Shown here: one piece after another, positions 48,101-61,032 of the stretch | Layout of the letters: every line of letters starts with the position of its first letter | Position numbering within the stretch: the stretch's first letter is position 1 | Origin: Zelopaecilomyces penicillatus | Taxonomy: Eukaryota; Ascomycota; Sordariomycetes; Hypocreales; Pseudodiploosporaceae | Direction of reading: 5' to 3' | Length of the DNA stretch: 64,000 nt | Assembly: GCA_005765155.1 (NCBI GenBank) | Contig: VCCP01000008.1 | Location: 1,922,001-1,986,000, forward strand | Notes under the pieces: generated by a model | The model's input: only the letters and a program-made list of their open reading frames with translations | Database searches by the model: none | What the model was told of the DNA's origin: nothing | Program-made: the position numbers and the translations under genes

Positions 48101-51100
48101 GCGTTTTCTGATAATTGAATGGTATGGGCGTAGGTGTAAGCCTTGCCTGCAATGGCAAACGATGCACTCAGCATGCCTTCTTGAAGGGGCGTCGCAACGA
48201 AAAAGAGTTCCCTTGCCAGTCGCGCTAGTGTATTGTCATAGGTATCAGCACTATTTGTATTCTCATCAGCCTTTCGATGAGCTATTTCTAATCCATCTCT
48301 TCCAATGTCGTTAGAGGCGGTGGTGCCAGCCTTAGCTTTTGCCGCTTGGACAAGTTTTGCGGCGCCTTGGATCGTCCGAGCTTTGAGGACGGCATCTGGA
48401 GTGAGCTTGATTTTCTCAGACTTGTTGATAATCTTGGCGAAAGGAAGGACTGTAATGGAGTCCAGACCCATCTGGTATAACGAGGTCGTCTTGGCTTTAG
48501 CTGATACTTCAGATAGATCCAGACGAAGGAGGCGACATATGGCATTTTGTACACAAGCCAAAGCTTGCTGGTAGCTCTCATTGACATCATTTTGTTCTGG
48601 TTCGAAGTTTTTCGAAAGTTGATGAGAATTGGCAGCAACTTCGCCCACATCATAGGATAGTGTGACAAATTGCTCCACTGTGGCATTCTCATCGGCGGAG
48701 CTGCATACAACCTTTTCAAATAGCTGGCCAATCTCATTTAACTGTGACTCATCGAGAGCCCCAGCTGATGAGAATGTCAACACAATCTTCCCATCTGTGT
48801 GCAAATCGACGTCAATAGCTAGGGCCATGTCGCTTTTACTTTGTGTCCGCAAAGCAATCATGCGACCAGGTTGAGTCTCACTATCTGTCGCTGCATTTTC
48901 GGGGACAATATTGATACTCAGAAGGCTGTCAAACAGCTTGTCTTCGGATCCAGCCCAGCGCTGTACGTTTTCCACACCGACGAGCGGCATAGCATCTTGG
49001 CAAGCACCGAGATGGGCATTATGAACTCTCTGAGCAACCTCAGGTAAATTTTCTTGCCCTCTTGGGAGGTTTATTGTTTCGACTAGTGTATTAAGGCATG
49101 GCCCAACGAAATCGTCCACGCCTTCGGAAATGTGGCTAAGTAGAGGCCTGAGTGACATGACAAAGCCATAAACGATTGAAGTCTGTTTAGCAAATTTAGC
49201 TAGACATAAAGCAGTCGCTAGATGGAAAGCTGAAGATAGTGATATCGACTGGCCAGATTGTTGGGAATCATCGCGCAGTTTAGCCTTGAGCTCCGAAGCT
49301 GTCAAAGTAAAACACATGGTCGAACGAGCCATGTTATTATGTGTGTTGTTGTCGTTATTTGACTCAACACGGCATGGCCGCACGCCGCGCAGCCTGGACT
49401 GCCACGCGAGCTTCGTGGATTGTAGTCGCGAATCCGAAAGATGACAGTGAGTGGAGATATCATTGAGTAGATGCATACTCTTGCTTGATAAAGCAGGTAG
49501 CACCTCTTGATCGTAGCATTGGGCTAGTCTTTTTCTGAGTACGTCAATAGCAACGCCGTCAAACAAAGCATGGTGTATCTTCAAGGATACTCCAGTTTTG
49601 CCAGACTGATCGGTCTCCCGAACCTGGAACCTGATTGGCGGCCGTAAGTTCATTTGAGCCACCATTTCCGCCGCATCTCCAGCGCCGTCGAATGGTGAGC
49701 AGGGAGGCAATCGGAGAACAACCTGGAAGATCTGGCCATCGGCTTCTCGCTGCACAAAACAAGTCCTGAGCATGGCCTCTGAAGCAAGGACAAGCTCTGC
49801 TGCCTTTTTCCACCTGGCGATATCAGTGCCACTGGAAAGGTGGTAGTGGAACTGTGCAACGTATGGGACGTCGGTTGTCGCATCAACATCATCAATGTCA
49901 CTGTTCGCACTCAACCATACCAAGGACCGAGCGATGAGACTGGCTTGCAAGGGCAAGCATGGCAAAATAGCCTCGATCTTCGAATCACTGAGACTATCGG
50001 CAATCGGACCAAGATCTCCCTTATTAAGCGCCTTGACTTGTGGTATAATGTCTGTTGACGAAAGTTGGGTTGGCGTGGATATGGGAATTCTGTCTATCAT
50101 CGTACCGCCATTCAAGTCTTGGTCAGCCAGACGAGCGATGTGTCCTACTGTACACGAAGCTGAAAGAACATCGGTCATGTTTAGCTTAGAAAACCCTCGC
50201 CTTCTCAACAGGGACACCATATGAACAGCGGAGAGGCTGTCGATACCCAGGCGGTGAATGCTGCTTGTTGATGTGGCGTTCGTTTTGCTGCCCACAGCCT
50301 CTTCAATAGCTGTGACGACTACCGACTCCATGGTGTCTAAAGCAGCACTCTGACTTTTGCTAACGGTAGTTGTAGCATCTTCAATACCTTGTTGGCTTTG
50401 TTGCGATTCGAAAAAGTCTTTTGCCAACTTGGCAAGGAGCTTTGTATCTACCTTGCCCGACGCAGCAAGGTATGGGATTCTTGAGACCCAGAGCATTGTG
50501 GGTACCATAAAGGCAGGGAGTCCGGTCTCGCATTTCTGTCCAATTCTCTCCAAGATTGAGGTCAACGCCTGGCCTTGATTTGGCAGTAGCTCAACCTCGG
50601 CACTAGCTTCCCCCTTCAAAAGGCTCTTCGCTTTACGAGCTACGAAAGCCAACAGCTGTTGCTGCTGGTTCGAGCCGTCATTTCCACTGGCAGCAACAGT
50701 GGCGGCAAAGTCTAGCTCACCCTCGTCAGCGGAAGCTTCCTTTAAGAAAGAAACAACCTCTGAGAGCTCAAGCCTCTGGCCCCTAATCTTGGTCTGTTCG
50801 TCTGCCCTTCCAAGAAATTCGAGGGTGCCGTCATGCATCATTCTCATGATGTCACCTGTCTTGTAGATTCTTTTAGGGCCATCTCCCAGTAATGAAGTTG
50901 TTTGGAAACTCTTCGCATTCTCAATAGGTCTTTCCAAATAACCCATGGCCACCTGTGGGCCTGCAATGCAGAGCTCGCCTGGCTGTCCTCTTCGGGCAAT
51001 AACCTGTTCATCACCAGTACCGGGGCACAACAATAAAGCTTCGAGGCCTTGGAGTGGCAATCCAAGGTTCCGAGCATTCGAGTCTCGGTTCACGGCGTGG

Positions 51101-54100
51101 CCCAAACAGCCAATTGTGACCTCTGTTGGTCCATAAAAGTTGAAGAGAACAACGTCTTGCTGCGCACCTTCGCCGTAAGCCGAGTGGCAATCTCTCGCCC
51201 ATGCGTCTAAAAGCTCGCTTGATGCCTTTTCTCCACCTGTGGTGACCACTCTGACAGAGGGCACATCCTTCGGTCGTAGTCTCAGTTGCGTCAACACTGA
51301 AGGCACGGAACCAAAGTGTGTAATTCCTACATCGTTAATAACTTGTTGCAGGCTGCCGAGTATGGCCGTGCGGTCCTTGCCGATGACAACGCGGTGTCCC
51401 AAGTGCCACGGCACAAAAAGCTGGGTGAGATGTGGGTCAAAGGCACGAGACGTGAGGTTGAGATATTTGCCAGCGCCGCCAAGGTTGGCAGTGGCGGGCG
51501 AAAACTCAATCAATCGGGTGCTAAAGGAAGCAATAAAGTGACCCAGGTTATTGTTGGACACGCGCACACCTTTGGGACGGCCTGTTGAACCAGACGTATA
51601 TAGCAGATAACCGCCATGGCCATTTTTAACTTGTCTCTGAGCTACGGGCCAAGACAATAATGTTTTGACATCATCATCACCATCTGGGATTAACAAAGCC
51701 GGTGGATCGTTGTCGAGATTTAGACCCAGATCTCTTGAGAGGTCTTCTGTAGTGACAAGTAGCTTGGCTTTGGCATCGCGAACTAAGAGTTGCTTTCGGG
51801 CAACTGGAAGGTCCTGGTCTATAGGGAGGTACACGAAGCCGGCTCTGAAGATGGCCAGAGTCGCAGCAAGCGACTTGATGTCTCGGCCCAAATACATGGC
51901 AACGACATCATCGGGTTGAAGACGGGGTATTTGGGATTCGAGCTTGGACATGATGGCATTGGCGAGGGTATTTAACTGACTGTATGTAATCGTTTTGGTG
52001 ACGATTATATCTTCACCCTCATCCGACTCTTGTAGAAAGAGTTCCTCGGCTGCGATCCATTCAGGATGTTCGGATGCATACATAGAGACTTTTTCAGTTG
52101 GATCAACTGCGCAAACCTCTTCAACAGTGGCCACACCACTAATAGATATGAGGCTTCGGTTCATTGTGTTTTGAAGCCGATCAAGAGGTGACCGGGGAGA
52201 TTCCACCATGGCTTGCGCTTGATCTATGATCTGGTTTAACATAAGATCCAGCTGTCCTTGCGAGATGCGGCGTCCATCTCCAGTGAGTTCCATCGTTCTG
52301 TCAGCCTCAAAAAAGTTGAGAGCAAGAGGATGTTCCACATTGAGCGACAGTGCTTGCCCTATTTCTTGGAAGAATTGCGAAATTGGCCCGGTTCCAGCAT
52401 CTGGTGCTGGGTGGTAAACAAAGAGACCCGGAAAGGGAGCTTGACTACTCCCGGTGCCTTGATTGAGCATCCTTTTGATGTCCACGGGATGCAAGCTGTG
52501 TGTGATTCGGAAGAGGCTGGATGAATCTACAGCCATATCACTCCAGAGTTTCCCGGCGGAAGGGCTATCTGCGCGGACAATCACGGGAAGAGTGGCCATC
52601 GCAGGGCCCATGACATTTGCAAGATCTGGGTGCAGAATCCTCTGCGAGACAGTCTGGCCAAATACAACTGCTTTGAGTTCCAGATATGACGCCAAAATGC
52701 AACCGAATGCGGACTGGAATAATAATGGGAGGGCGGGTGACCCAGAAGCAGACGTGAGTAATGAAGAAGGAACTGCCTTCTTCGCGAGGAGGATCCTCTG
52801 TGACTGCTTTTGACGGGATTGCGTCAAATCTGGAAAGCTGGCATTCAGAGCGCCTGAGGTTTTCCTGAGTTCATCCAGCCGACTATTCCACAGTGAGGCG
52901 GCCTCGTTCCTCTGAGAGCCCGTGGGAAGCAGGCCCAGTCCCATGCCATTCTCGAACTGTAGAACATCATCACAGCAATCTTCACTTTGCTTTTGATAGA
53001 GACTGGCAACAGTATCAAGCAGAATCTCCGACGATACACTATCGTAAAGCGCATGATGCATACTCAACATCAACTTGCCATCTGTCTTGGAAAACGTGAC
53101 GGACCAAGGGGGTTGTGTTGTTTTTGTTGGTGCCAATTCAATTTGCAGTTTCTCGGCAGTTGTTGCTAAACTCTCGCCTTTGTCACTTGACAGCAAAGTC
53201 CAGCGAACTTCTGGGGTTCCTCGGACTAGCTGGAGGATCGTGGACTGTATACAATGTTGACGAGCCCATGTAACAATGTTATCGTGTTCGGAAGTCTGCT
53301 CAATATCCAGTTGTGTTAGTGGAACAAAGATGGTTCGAAGTATGTCGAATTTCCTGGCTGCGGCAGTCCATGCATCCTGCAAACGGCACACATCGATGTC
53401 GCCTAGATGGCTCAAGTCAAATATTCGATGAGCCCAGTAGGCACGGGGCTCAAGCATGGTCTCTACGATGAGTGATTCTTGCATTGGAGTCGAAGGTAAA
53501 ATGTACAGAGTGTCTTGCGGCCGCAAATCCCCACGCAGTGAGTCGGTCAGCATCGCTTTGGCAGAGGCTATCCATGAAGTCTCTGTTGAGATCTCTGGTG
53601 ATGCCGGCCCGTTTGTCTGTGGATCTGCGGACTTGGAATCAGGTAATTTGCTGAGAACGGCATCGACCAGTTCGCCGAGGAACTGGCATTTCATGAGGTC
53701 AAGAACCCCAACAGCACAATTGAGCTGCCGTCTCAATGTCCATGCCAACTTAGTGACTTGCAATGAGCTAAAGCCAAGACCAGCCAGGCTATCTTCCGGG
53801 GCGAGAGGCTCGACTGCGACATGGAAATTGTCTGCAATGGTTTGAAGAACAGACAGCTGTTCTTCGGTCCAATGTGGTTTTGTATGCTGGCCATCGCCAA
53901 CGGATTGTTCCAAACTATCCCTTCCAGCTAGGACAGTCAAATCCGATCCTTTGTAAATCTCTTGAAGAGCCTTGCGGTCGACTTTATTTGACGCGGTTCT
54001 CGGCATCGTCGTCTCCAGAACGACAACATGTCCAGGAACCATATACGCTGGTAGCATGTCCCTGGCCCGCCGAAAGACCTGCGCCCTGATCTTACTTGTG

Positions 54101-57100
54101 TCAACGTTACTTTTCTTAACAGAGACAAATGTAACGACCACTTTGTTGTTGCTGTCGGTGCTGGCCCCCGGACGCAATAGGTACAGCGTCTCGACGTGCT
54201 CAACAGCAGCTTCCTCGTCTTTGACGCTTGCACATGCCGCACTTATCTCACTGAGTTCAATACGGATTCCCGTGATCTTGACCAGGTCGTCATTCCTACC
54301 GAGAAACTCGAAGCCGTGGTCGTTTAGACGCACGATATCTCCCGTCAGGTATATACGCTCATCAATGCCAGGCCCTCCCTGGATGAACGCCTTGGCCGTC
54401 TTGGTTTCATTGCCAAGATAGCCCTTGCCTACCTGCGCACCACCCAGAGCTAACTCGCCGACGCCATATCGCGGGACGAGTTCCCAACGTTTCTGGTTCT
54501 GTTGTGGTATCTCCACCTCACGGACAACGTAGGACGTGCAGTGCTTCAAGGGGAAACCTACGTTGGCAGCATTGGCCTGGTCTCTGCTCTTGCCATAGAA
54601 CTGCCTCAAGGTGGACACGACCGCGTTCTCGGCAGGGCCATAGGTATTGTACGCGCGGGTGGTGATTCCAGGTGCCGCCCAGGCTTCAGCAACATCCTCT
54701 GTGAGCTTCTCGCCAATAAAGGTTACATATTGCAGAGTTGAACCCCGGATCTCGTCAACGGCGATGCTCGCGCCAAACGATGGCGTGAGATGAGCGTGTG
54801 TGGGCTGTGATTTCCAGATGAACTCGACAAAGGTGCCCAGTACCAGTTCTCTTGTACCACTGATGACGCTACCCGCAAGTCCCCAAGTGTAGAAAAGGTC
54901 TTGCACGAAAACGTCAAAGCTGTAGGCTGAAAGCTGTAGAGTGCGTACCTGCTCGGCAGTCTCATCGTGTTCAACTTGAATCTGCAGGTCACGCATGGCT
55001 TGTGCCGCCGCAGTGTGTTGTATCATGACGCCCTTTGGCTCACCTGTCGTGCCCGAAGTCCAGAGAAGATAGGCGAGGTCTTGTCCACAGAGATTATGTG
55101 AGGATGAGACTCCAAGACGCGGTTCGGCTCTCTCTGACGACTTCTGCTTTGCGTACTGATCTATAAGGATCACTCGCACGCCCTCCAGACTTTCGTGGGA
55201 AAGACAGGGTTCGACAAGAAATAGAGACTCTGTGGTTGTGAGTAACACTTTGCTCTGCGTCCTAGCGATCAGAGATGTCCGTCTCTGCACTGGCGACGTC
55301 TCGTCGATGGGACACCAAGCAGAGCCGGCTTTCAAGATTGCAAGAACGGCGACGTAAAGCTCAATGCTCCGCTGCAGACAGATGGGAATAATCTCCACAT
55401 CCTCCTCACGCAGAATGTTTGCTAGACCGTTAGCTCTGGCGTCAAGCTCTGCATAGCTCAGCTCAACTGGAGGAGAATCTAATGAAGCATAGAAACTTAG
55501 TGCTAGAAGGTCCGGAGTAGAAGCGGCTTGGCTCTCAAATTGGGAGTGGAGAAGAACATCACGATGGAGGCTACGTTGATCATGCTCTTTCGTGTCCTCA
55601 GCAAGAAACGGTATCGTCCCTTCTGCGGACAGCAAACTCCGAGGCAGACGTGCAGGAAGTGTCTGGACGAGATCTTCTGGGATCGAGCCAAGTATGGTTT
55701 CTACAAGTGCACCGAATTGCTTTACAATACACGATGCTGAAAGCTCTGAGAGAGCATCCCCTCGATAAGTGAGCTTGAACGTCAACTGCCCGTCTTGTGC
55801 TGGGGAGTGAGGGTCTGTTGGGAAGACCTCGGCAAAGATAGCAAAGTCATAACGAATGGCTGGGTTCTGAATGTTATCCCAGAAGGCTGGGGCCTCTTCA
55901 GAGCCATGTTCCGACTCAGGAGTCGGCGGGCTATAGGCTTGCAGGGCCAAAGCAGTGTTATATGGGAGCGCCTTGAAGATGCCAAAGGACATGTGGCGAT
56001 GACTTTGCGCAAATTTGGACTGCTCTGTAAGGTTGTTGAGAAGCTGACCAATCGTCTGGATCTCAGGCAGAGCCACGCGACACGGAACCACGGAAAAGGT
56101 TGGCGCGTGTGTTGAGACGTGATGCCCTGAGATGACGCTTCCGAATGTGATCTCTCCCGTGTCTGCCTCAGAGAACAGTCGCAGAAGCATAGACCAGGAT
56201 GCCTGGAGGATTGACAGGGGAGACGCGCTCAGGGTTCTGCTCTTATCCTCTAGAGACTGCCACGACAAGTCACTCGCGTACTGAACCACCCCATGTTCAC
56301 AGTCTCTGCCACCAGAAACACCAGAGGGCTTCATTTTCATATTGCTACCACTCAACACACCAAAGTTCTCGGTCTCCCAGCCTTCCATGGACTTCAACCA
56401 CAAATTGTCCGTCTCAGAGTCTAGGTTCAGACCCCACTCTAATACAGTCTCGTAGATGCCTTGTCTTGGTTGAGACTCCAAACCAGCATAGCGCCTGGCT
56501 ATGTCGCCTATAAGCACCTCGAGCGACGCACCATCGCAAATACAATGCGCAACACTGATTACTAGGAGACTAGTGATAGTAGAATCTGAATCTTGATTCA
56601 GGTCCGGTTCAATCATCTGCACATGGTATAACATTTGCGACTCAAGAGACATCTTCTCCTCGGCCAGGTCGAGCCATGGCTTGGTATCCCCAACAGCACA
56701 GTCTGCATCAACCCTCATGTGGACAAATCGACTTTCGTTTTGGTTCAATCGATTCCATGCCTCAGGTTTCAGTATGACTTGTGCAAATGGCGACAGAGGA
56801 TCATCGCAAGGAATCATAGCACATCGATAGATTGCTTGTTCAGACATAACAGCCTCCACAGCCCGTTGCAACGACTCAGCTGAGACGCCTGGCTTAAGCC
56901 TCAAGACAGAGTGGCTTATGTACTTTCTTCTATCCATAGCAAAACTTATGGACAATTGGCTTTGTGTGCATGTTGCGGGAAGGATCATCTCAATGTCTTC
57001 CTTGCTAGAGAGATGAAGCTTGTCGAGTGCTTCCGAGACATATTTATTGGAGAATTCAGCGAGTTGGTCCCTGACAAGTGTTTCCTTAGCAGCTAATTTA

Positions 57101-59836
57101 CTTGAGCTCTCGGAATCCGACATTGAGGGAAAGAAAACAGACCGCACTGAGGCGCCCGAGTCAAGAAGCTGGGCCAACGATGGTTGCAAGCAGGCATATT
57201 CATACTGCTGTGCTATGGATCCAGAAACAGGCCACTGCTTCCGTATATCTCGCAAGACTTTCATGGCGCAAAGACTATCCATACCCGCGTTGGAGAGCGA
57301 GGTGGTGGCTGTGAATATATTTTTGGTAGTGGGTGAGTTACCATTAAGAATGTTTGACACAATCGAGACGAGTTTGGCTTCTAGTGTCGCATATTCGGGA
57401 TCTGAAAGAGGCTCGACATGCTCGGCATTGATCTCATGAGCGGGCGCTAATTGCAGGTGACCATCGTCTTCTTGCAGAGTATCCCACACGTATGCTGAAG
57501 CTGCTTTGCGATTCACTTTTCCAGACGCAGACTTTGGCAGCGCCTCGACCTGGAGTATCTTGAAGGGTCTCATATAATCCGGCAGATGCTGCTTCGCGAT
57601 TGCCATGCACGTGTGCTTGACAACCTCAAAATCCAGTTCGGCACGTGGATCAAGGACAACAAGGCTAACAACCTTCTCTGAACCGGTCTCGGAGATCTTT
57701 TGTTTCCAGGTACAAGAAAGCATTTCCCGTATGCCTTCCACTTTGCTTGTTAAGAGACTATCAATCTCTCCTAGCTCCACACGCCTTCCGCTTAGCTTGA
57801 CCTGATCATCAGATAACCTGCCCAAGAACTCAACCACAGGCTTGCCGTGCGGATCCCATACAATTCTAGCTCGGTCACCAGTTCTGTAAGCTCGACCCCA
57901 TCGCGCATCATTAATGAAAGCGTGCGCAGTTTCATCTGGGCGATTGAGATATCCCTCGGTGCTAACCTGTGGGCCAGTGATTACGAGCTCTCCTATCGCA
58001 CCCATAGGCACAGGTTCCAAACTCTGCGCCTGCATTTGAGCCTGCATTCGCTCGTTGACAATAAGGATGCCACAGGTTGCAAGAGGTGTTCCCAGCACAG
58101 ACCCTCTCTGCTCTGCTGGAATATGAGCCTGGGCTATGCAGTAGATGGCTGTCTCCGTAGGGCCATATCCGTTATAAATGCCGCTGGGTCGGTCCTTAGA
58201 GTTACCACTGTCTTCGGTGGGATTGTGTTGAGCAAAATCTCTCAGGAGACGTGCATTCAGTGTCTCACCGCCCACCATGAGGCCACGGATAGACGATGGG
58301 TCCAGCAAATTGGCAAAACTGGGGGTAATATTGGTGATATCGGCCTTGAAAACTGTAACAACCTTGTCAATATTCTGCAAGGTAACTTCTCTTGGGGCGC
58401 AACAGAGCGTCGAGCCTGTGCTGAGTGTCCAGAAGATCTCAAAGAGCGAAATATCAAAGGTCGGCGCCGCGCCCTGAAACCATCTGATGGGTTCGCTCAC
58501 AGCGGACGATTGTGGTGATACCAATCCGTAGTGCGAGCTCACAGCGGAGATGGTGCATGCCGCAGAAATGTGACTGATTGCTACACCTTTCGGCATACCA
58601 GTGGTTCCGGATGTGTGCAGCACATAAGCAACGTCAGTTTCCTTTGTGGGCAACGATGAGATTGCACTTGTATCCGGTTTAACATCGCACGCCGTCAGGA
58701 ATGGAGTCACATCAATCATGGTCACTGCGGAAGACCATGAAGACGATGATGACCCCGGTCGCGTTGACGTAGACACAAGGAGAGCCGAAGGCGTCAGGTC
58801 CGCTATCAGTGCACCTTTTCTTTCTTCAGGCGCGTCTATGGGAATGGGATAAAAGGCCACACCAGCCTTGAGAGCCGCCAAGTAACTGATATACAGCTCG
58901 GGACAGGGTCCCATGAGCACAGCAACAGTCTTCACAGATGACTGTGAGTGGGCATATATGCTAACCAATTCCGCGGCCAGCGCGTTGGAAGCATTTTCGA
59001 CCTGTTGATATGAATACTGGATTCTTTTACCGCTTTCGATGCACATGAGAAAGTCCAGCGCCGTTCTATCAGGGTTTTCAACCACTCGTTTCTCAAACCA
59101 CCGATGAAGTAAAGCTGGCTCGTTCCCTTCATTATCATTTTCCTCATCCTGCCGCTTGTTTGGATGGGTCAAACTTTGTGGAAATAATGGTATAGGTCTA
59201 GATCTTGGTGGGAAATTGAGGACAGACGGTTGTGTCCAATGACAGCTCAGACTTTTGACATGCCGCTCACGGATGATAATGTCGTCTAGCATGCGACCCA
59301 AGGATTGCAGAGCTACTAAAGGTATGACAGTTGTATCTGCAATCAACTGCACCTGCGTTGTTGTTGTATCAAAATGAAGTTGAAGTGCCTGCTGTGCAGA
59401 TTAGCATCATTGTCTTCAGTTTCGGTCGTCTTGCAAGCCCACTCACTTTTCCTTTACCAATTGAGAAGTCGGTTACAATTCCATCACTGTCTGCGTAGTC
59501 TATGAAGCTAAAATTCTCGCTTTCGCACTCATCGTCTGGGCCAGATGATCGGGCCAAGATAAAGCCGCCACGCGCGACATCTTGGATGCAATACAGCTCG
59601 CCTTGATCGAGGACCACGATGAGAGAGACCAGCTTTACAAAAGCTTTAATGGAAATATCCCTGTCCGGGATTGGTTCGAGAGAGCTCCTCCATTGCAGCA
59701 GCGGGGAACAATCTTTCTGATTATCTTGTACCCTTGATAATGATTCATTCAGCTGTGAATCGGAAGTCTGTTGGTGAGAATGCAGTGGCCGAAGCTGCGT
59801 AATTGGGGGCCGGGGTATTGATGCTGTGTAAGTCAT
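45106..59836 (-). CDS. sidC: Ferricrocin synthetase, SidC-type nonribosomal peptide synthetase
   Basis: Two exons, in coding order 59836-59447 and 59388-45106, give about 4,890 residues. The acceptor is a tandem CAGCAG, so one Gln is optional. After a 190-residue N-terminal extension, the order is A-T-C-A-T-C-A-T-C-T-C-T-C. The A-domain P-loop-like motifs are TSGTTGMPKG (about 393), TSGTTGEPKG (1577) and TSGSTGRPKG (2732). Carrier serines are in NAGMDSL (834), LGFSSL (2004), LGIDSL (3180), MGLDSI (3774) and AGLDSI (4347). Condensation motifs are AHCICDG (1079), HHALYDS (2244), HHALFDG (3402), HHALYDA (3964) and HHALYDA (4559). This matches the intracellular siderophore synthetases that build cyclic ferricrocin from Gly, Ser, Gly and three N5-acetyl-N5-hydroxyornithines, with T-C repeats reused iteratively. 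In characterised homologues the third A domain selects the hydroxamate. There is no TE; the final C closes the ring. It acts in the cytosol beside a SidL-type gene. Confidence 0.96.
59389..59446 (-). other. NRPS intron with tandem CAG acceptor
   Basis: This single 55-58-bp intron separates a 130-codon first exon from the rest. The donor is AAAA|GTGAGT and the 3' end reads CACAGCAG. Both acceptors keep frame, giving either K-A-L-Q-L-H-F or K-Q-A-L-Q-L-H-F. The junction was read by eye. Confidence 0.85.
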
Positions 59837-61032
59837 ATTTGCTGTGCGTCTCGACCAATTCACATCAACTATCTAGATGTGACTTCATAAGTATTGAGAA
59901 AATTTAGTCGCGATTATTTTTGGACGTGATAGACACTCAAACCGACTTTATTCTCGGTCGGTCCACAGGATATGACCGAGGAATGCCGGCCGTAATCGGT
60001 CGAGTGGCCGTGTTACGAGCTACAGTGCCTAAGATTGATGGGGATGTACCTGTGTAAGAGCCCCAGAGGGAAGCGAATGCCCTGTAAATCAGTTGGACAC
60101 TTAGCATGATTCAAAACCATAACACGGAGCTCTATTACCCGACACTAATATAACTCTCTCTTACTGAAATAGGTAAAAAAGAAAATAAGCGTACAATTAT
60201 AGAATTTATATAGAATTATCACTATTTAAGAAATATATATTTCTTAAAGATATTTGAAGTTTTTATATTATAAAATAAATACTTTTTTTATTAAATTTAT
60301 TATTATTATTAGTATAATAGCTTTAAAATCCTTAATAAATTTAATATAATTCGAAAAATTCTTAATTATTTAAATTACCTAGGAATGTATAGATATTTAA
60401 AAAATTAAAAGACTATAGCACTAGTGTAAGCGAGCCTGCTCTGTCAGCATATTATAATCATATCTTACAGTTAGTTCATGCATGAAAAACATCCGATCCA
60501 CCCTACCTCCCTCTTCAGTGGCTCCTCGTCCGCTATCTGATCTTTTGTTCTCGGTGTGTGTGTGTGCTCGGGATTTAGCTGGTGGAACCTTCTTGAGACA
60601 AAACTTGCATATCCTATCACGGCTAACCTGTAATAGTCTAAACCCCCGATAGGCATTACGTCACGGGTATCCCAGCGGCAGATGCTTTGTCTACAGTTCT
60701 TCACTTTGCCACATAGAGCATAAATCACGCGCTTACAGTCATACATTGTTCTCGCTTCTACACCTCTTCAACAGGGAAAGCAAATCTTGTTTTCGCGTCT
60801 CCGCTCCAAACCTGTTTGCAAAAGTCTGCTCACACCCCTCCACCCCTGTCTTCAGGCACTTGTATTATGTATGTGGCGCTCCCATTGATCTGATTAGATG
60901 ATCTGATTAGATTTTCTGTCCTACAAGGGCCACAATTGGAGGAAACGTCAGACACTAACCAGCACTGCCCCCTTTTGTCCCTTGTCGAGCCCACCATCGT
61001 TACCCACCTAGTTCCTCTTTTCTCTACACCGT
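59837..61032. promoter_or_regulatory. NRPS promoter region and acetyltransferase 3' flank
   Basis: This 1.2-kb stretch contains the NRPS upstream region, a very AT-rich island at about 60150-60420 and the 3' flank of the SidL-type gene. An SRE/SreA-like GATA site, ATCAGATAG on the - strand, lies at 60533-60541, matching 8 of 9 positions of ATCWGATAA, about 700 bp before the NRPS start. No gene is supported. Confidence 0.5.
60150..60420. other. Extremely AT-rich island (possible RIP relic)
   Basis: About 270 bp are built almost only of A and T with many TA steps, against roughly balanced flanks. No open frame or repeat unit is recognised. The composition is what repeat-induced point mutation leaves of an old transposon, but a structural AT tract is equally possible. 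Confidence 0.6.

Noticed and set aside
48288..48737. 149-codon and other large open frames inside the NRPS gene
   Set aside because: Shadow frames of a long GC-balanced coding region; none has domain motifs.
60890..60912. Repeated TGATTAGATGATCTGATTAG considered as a GATA operator
   Set aside because: It contains GATT/GATG rather than the GATAR core.
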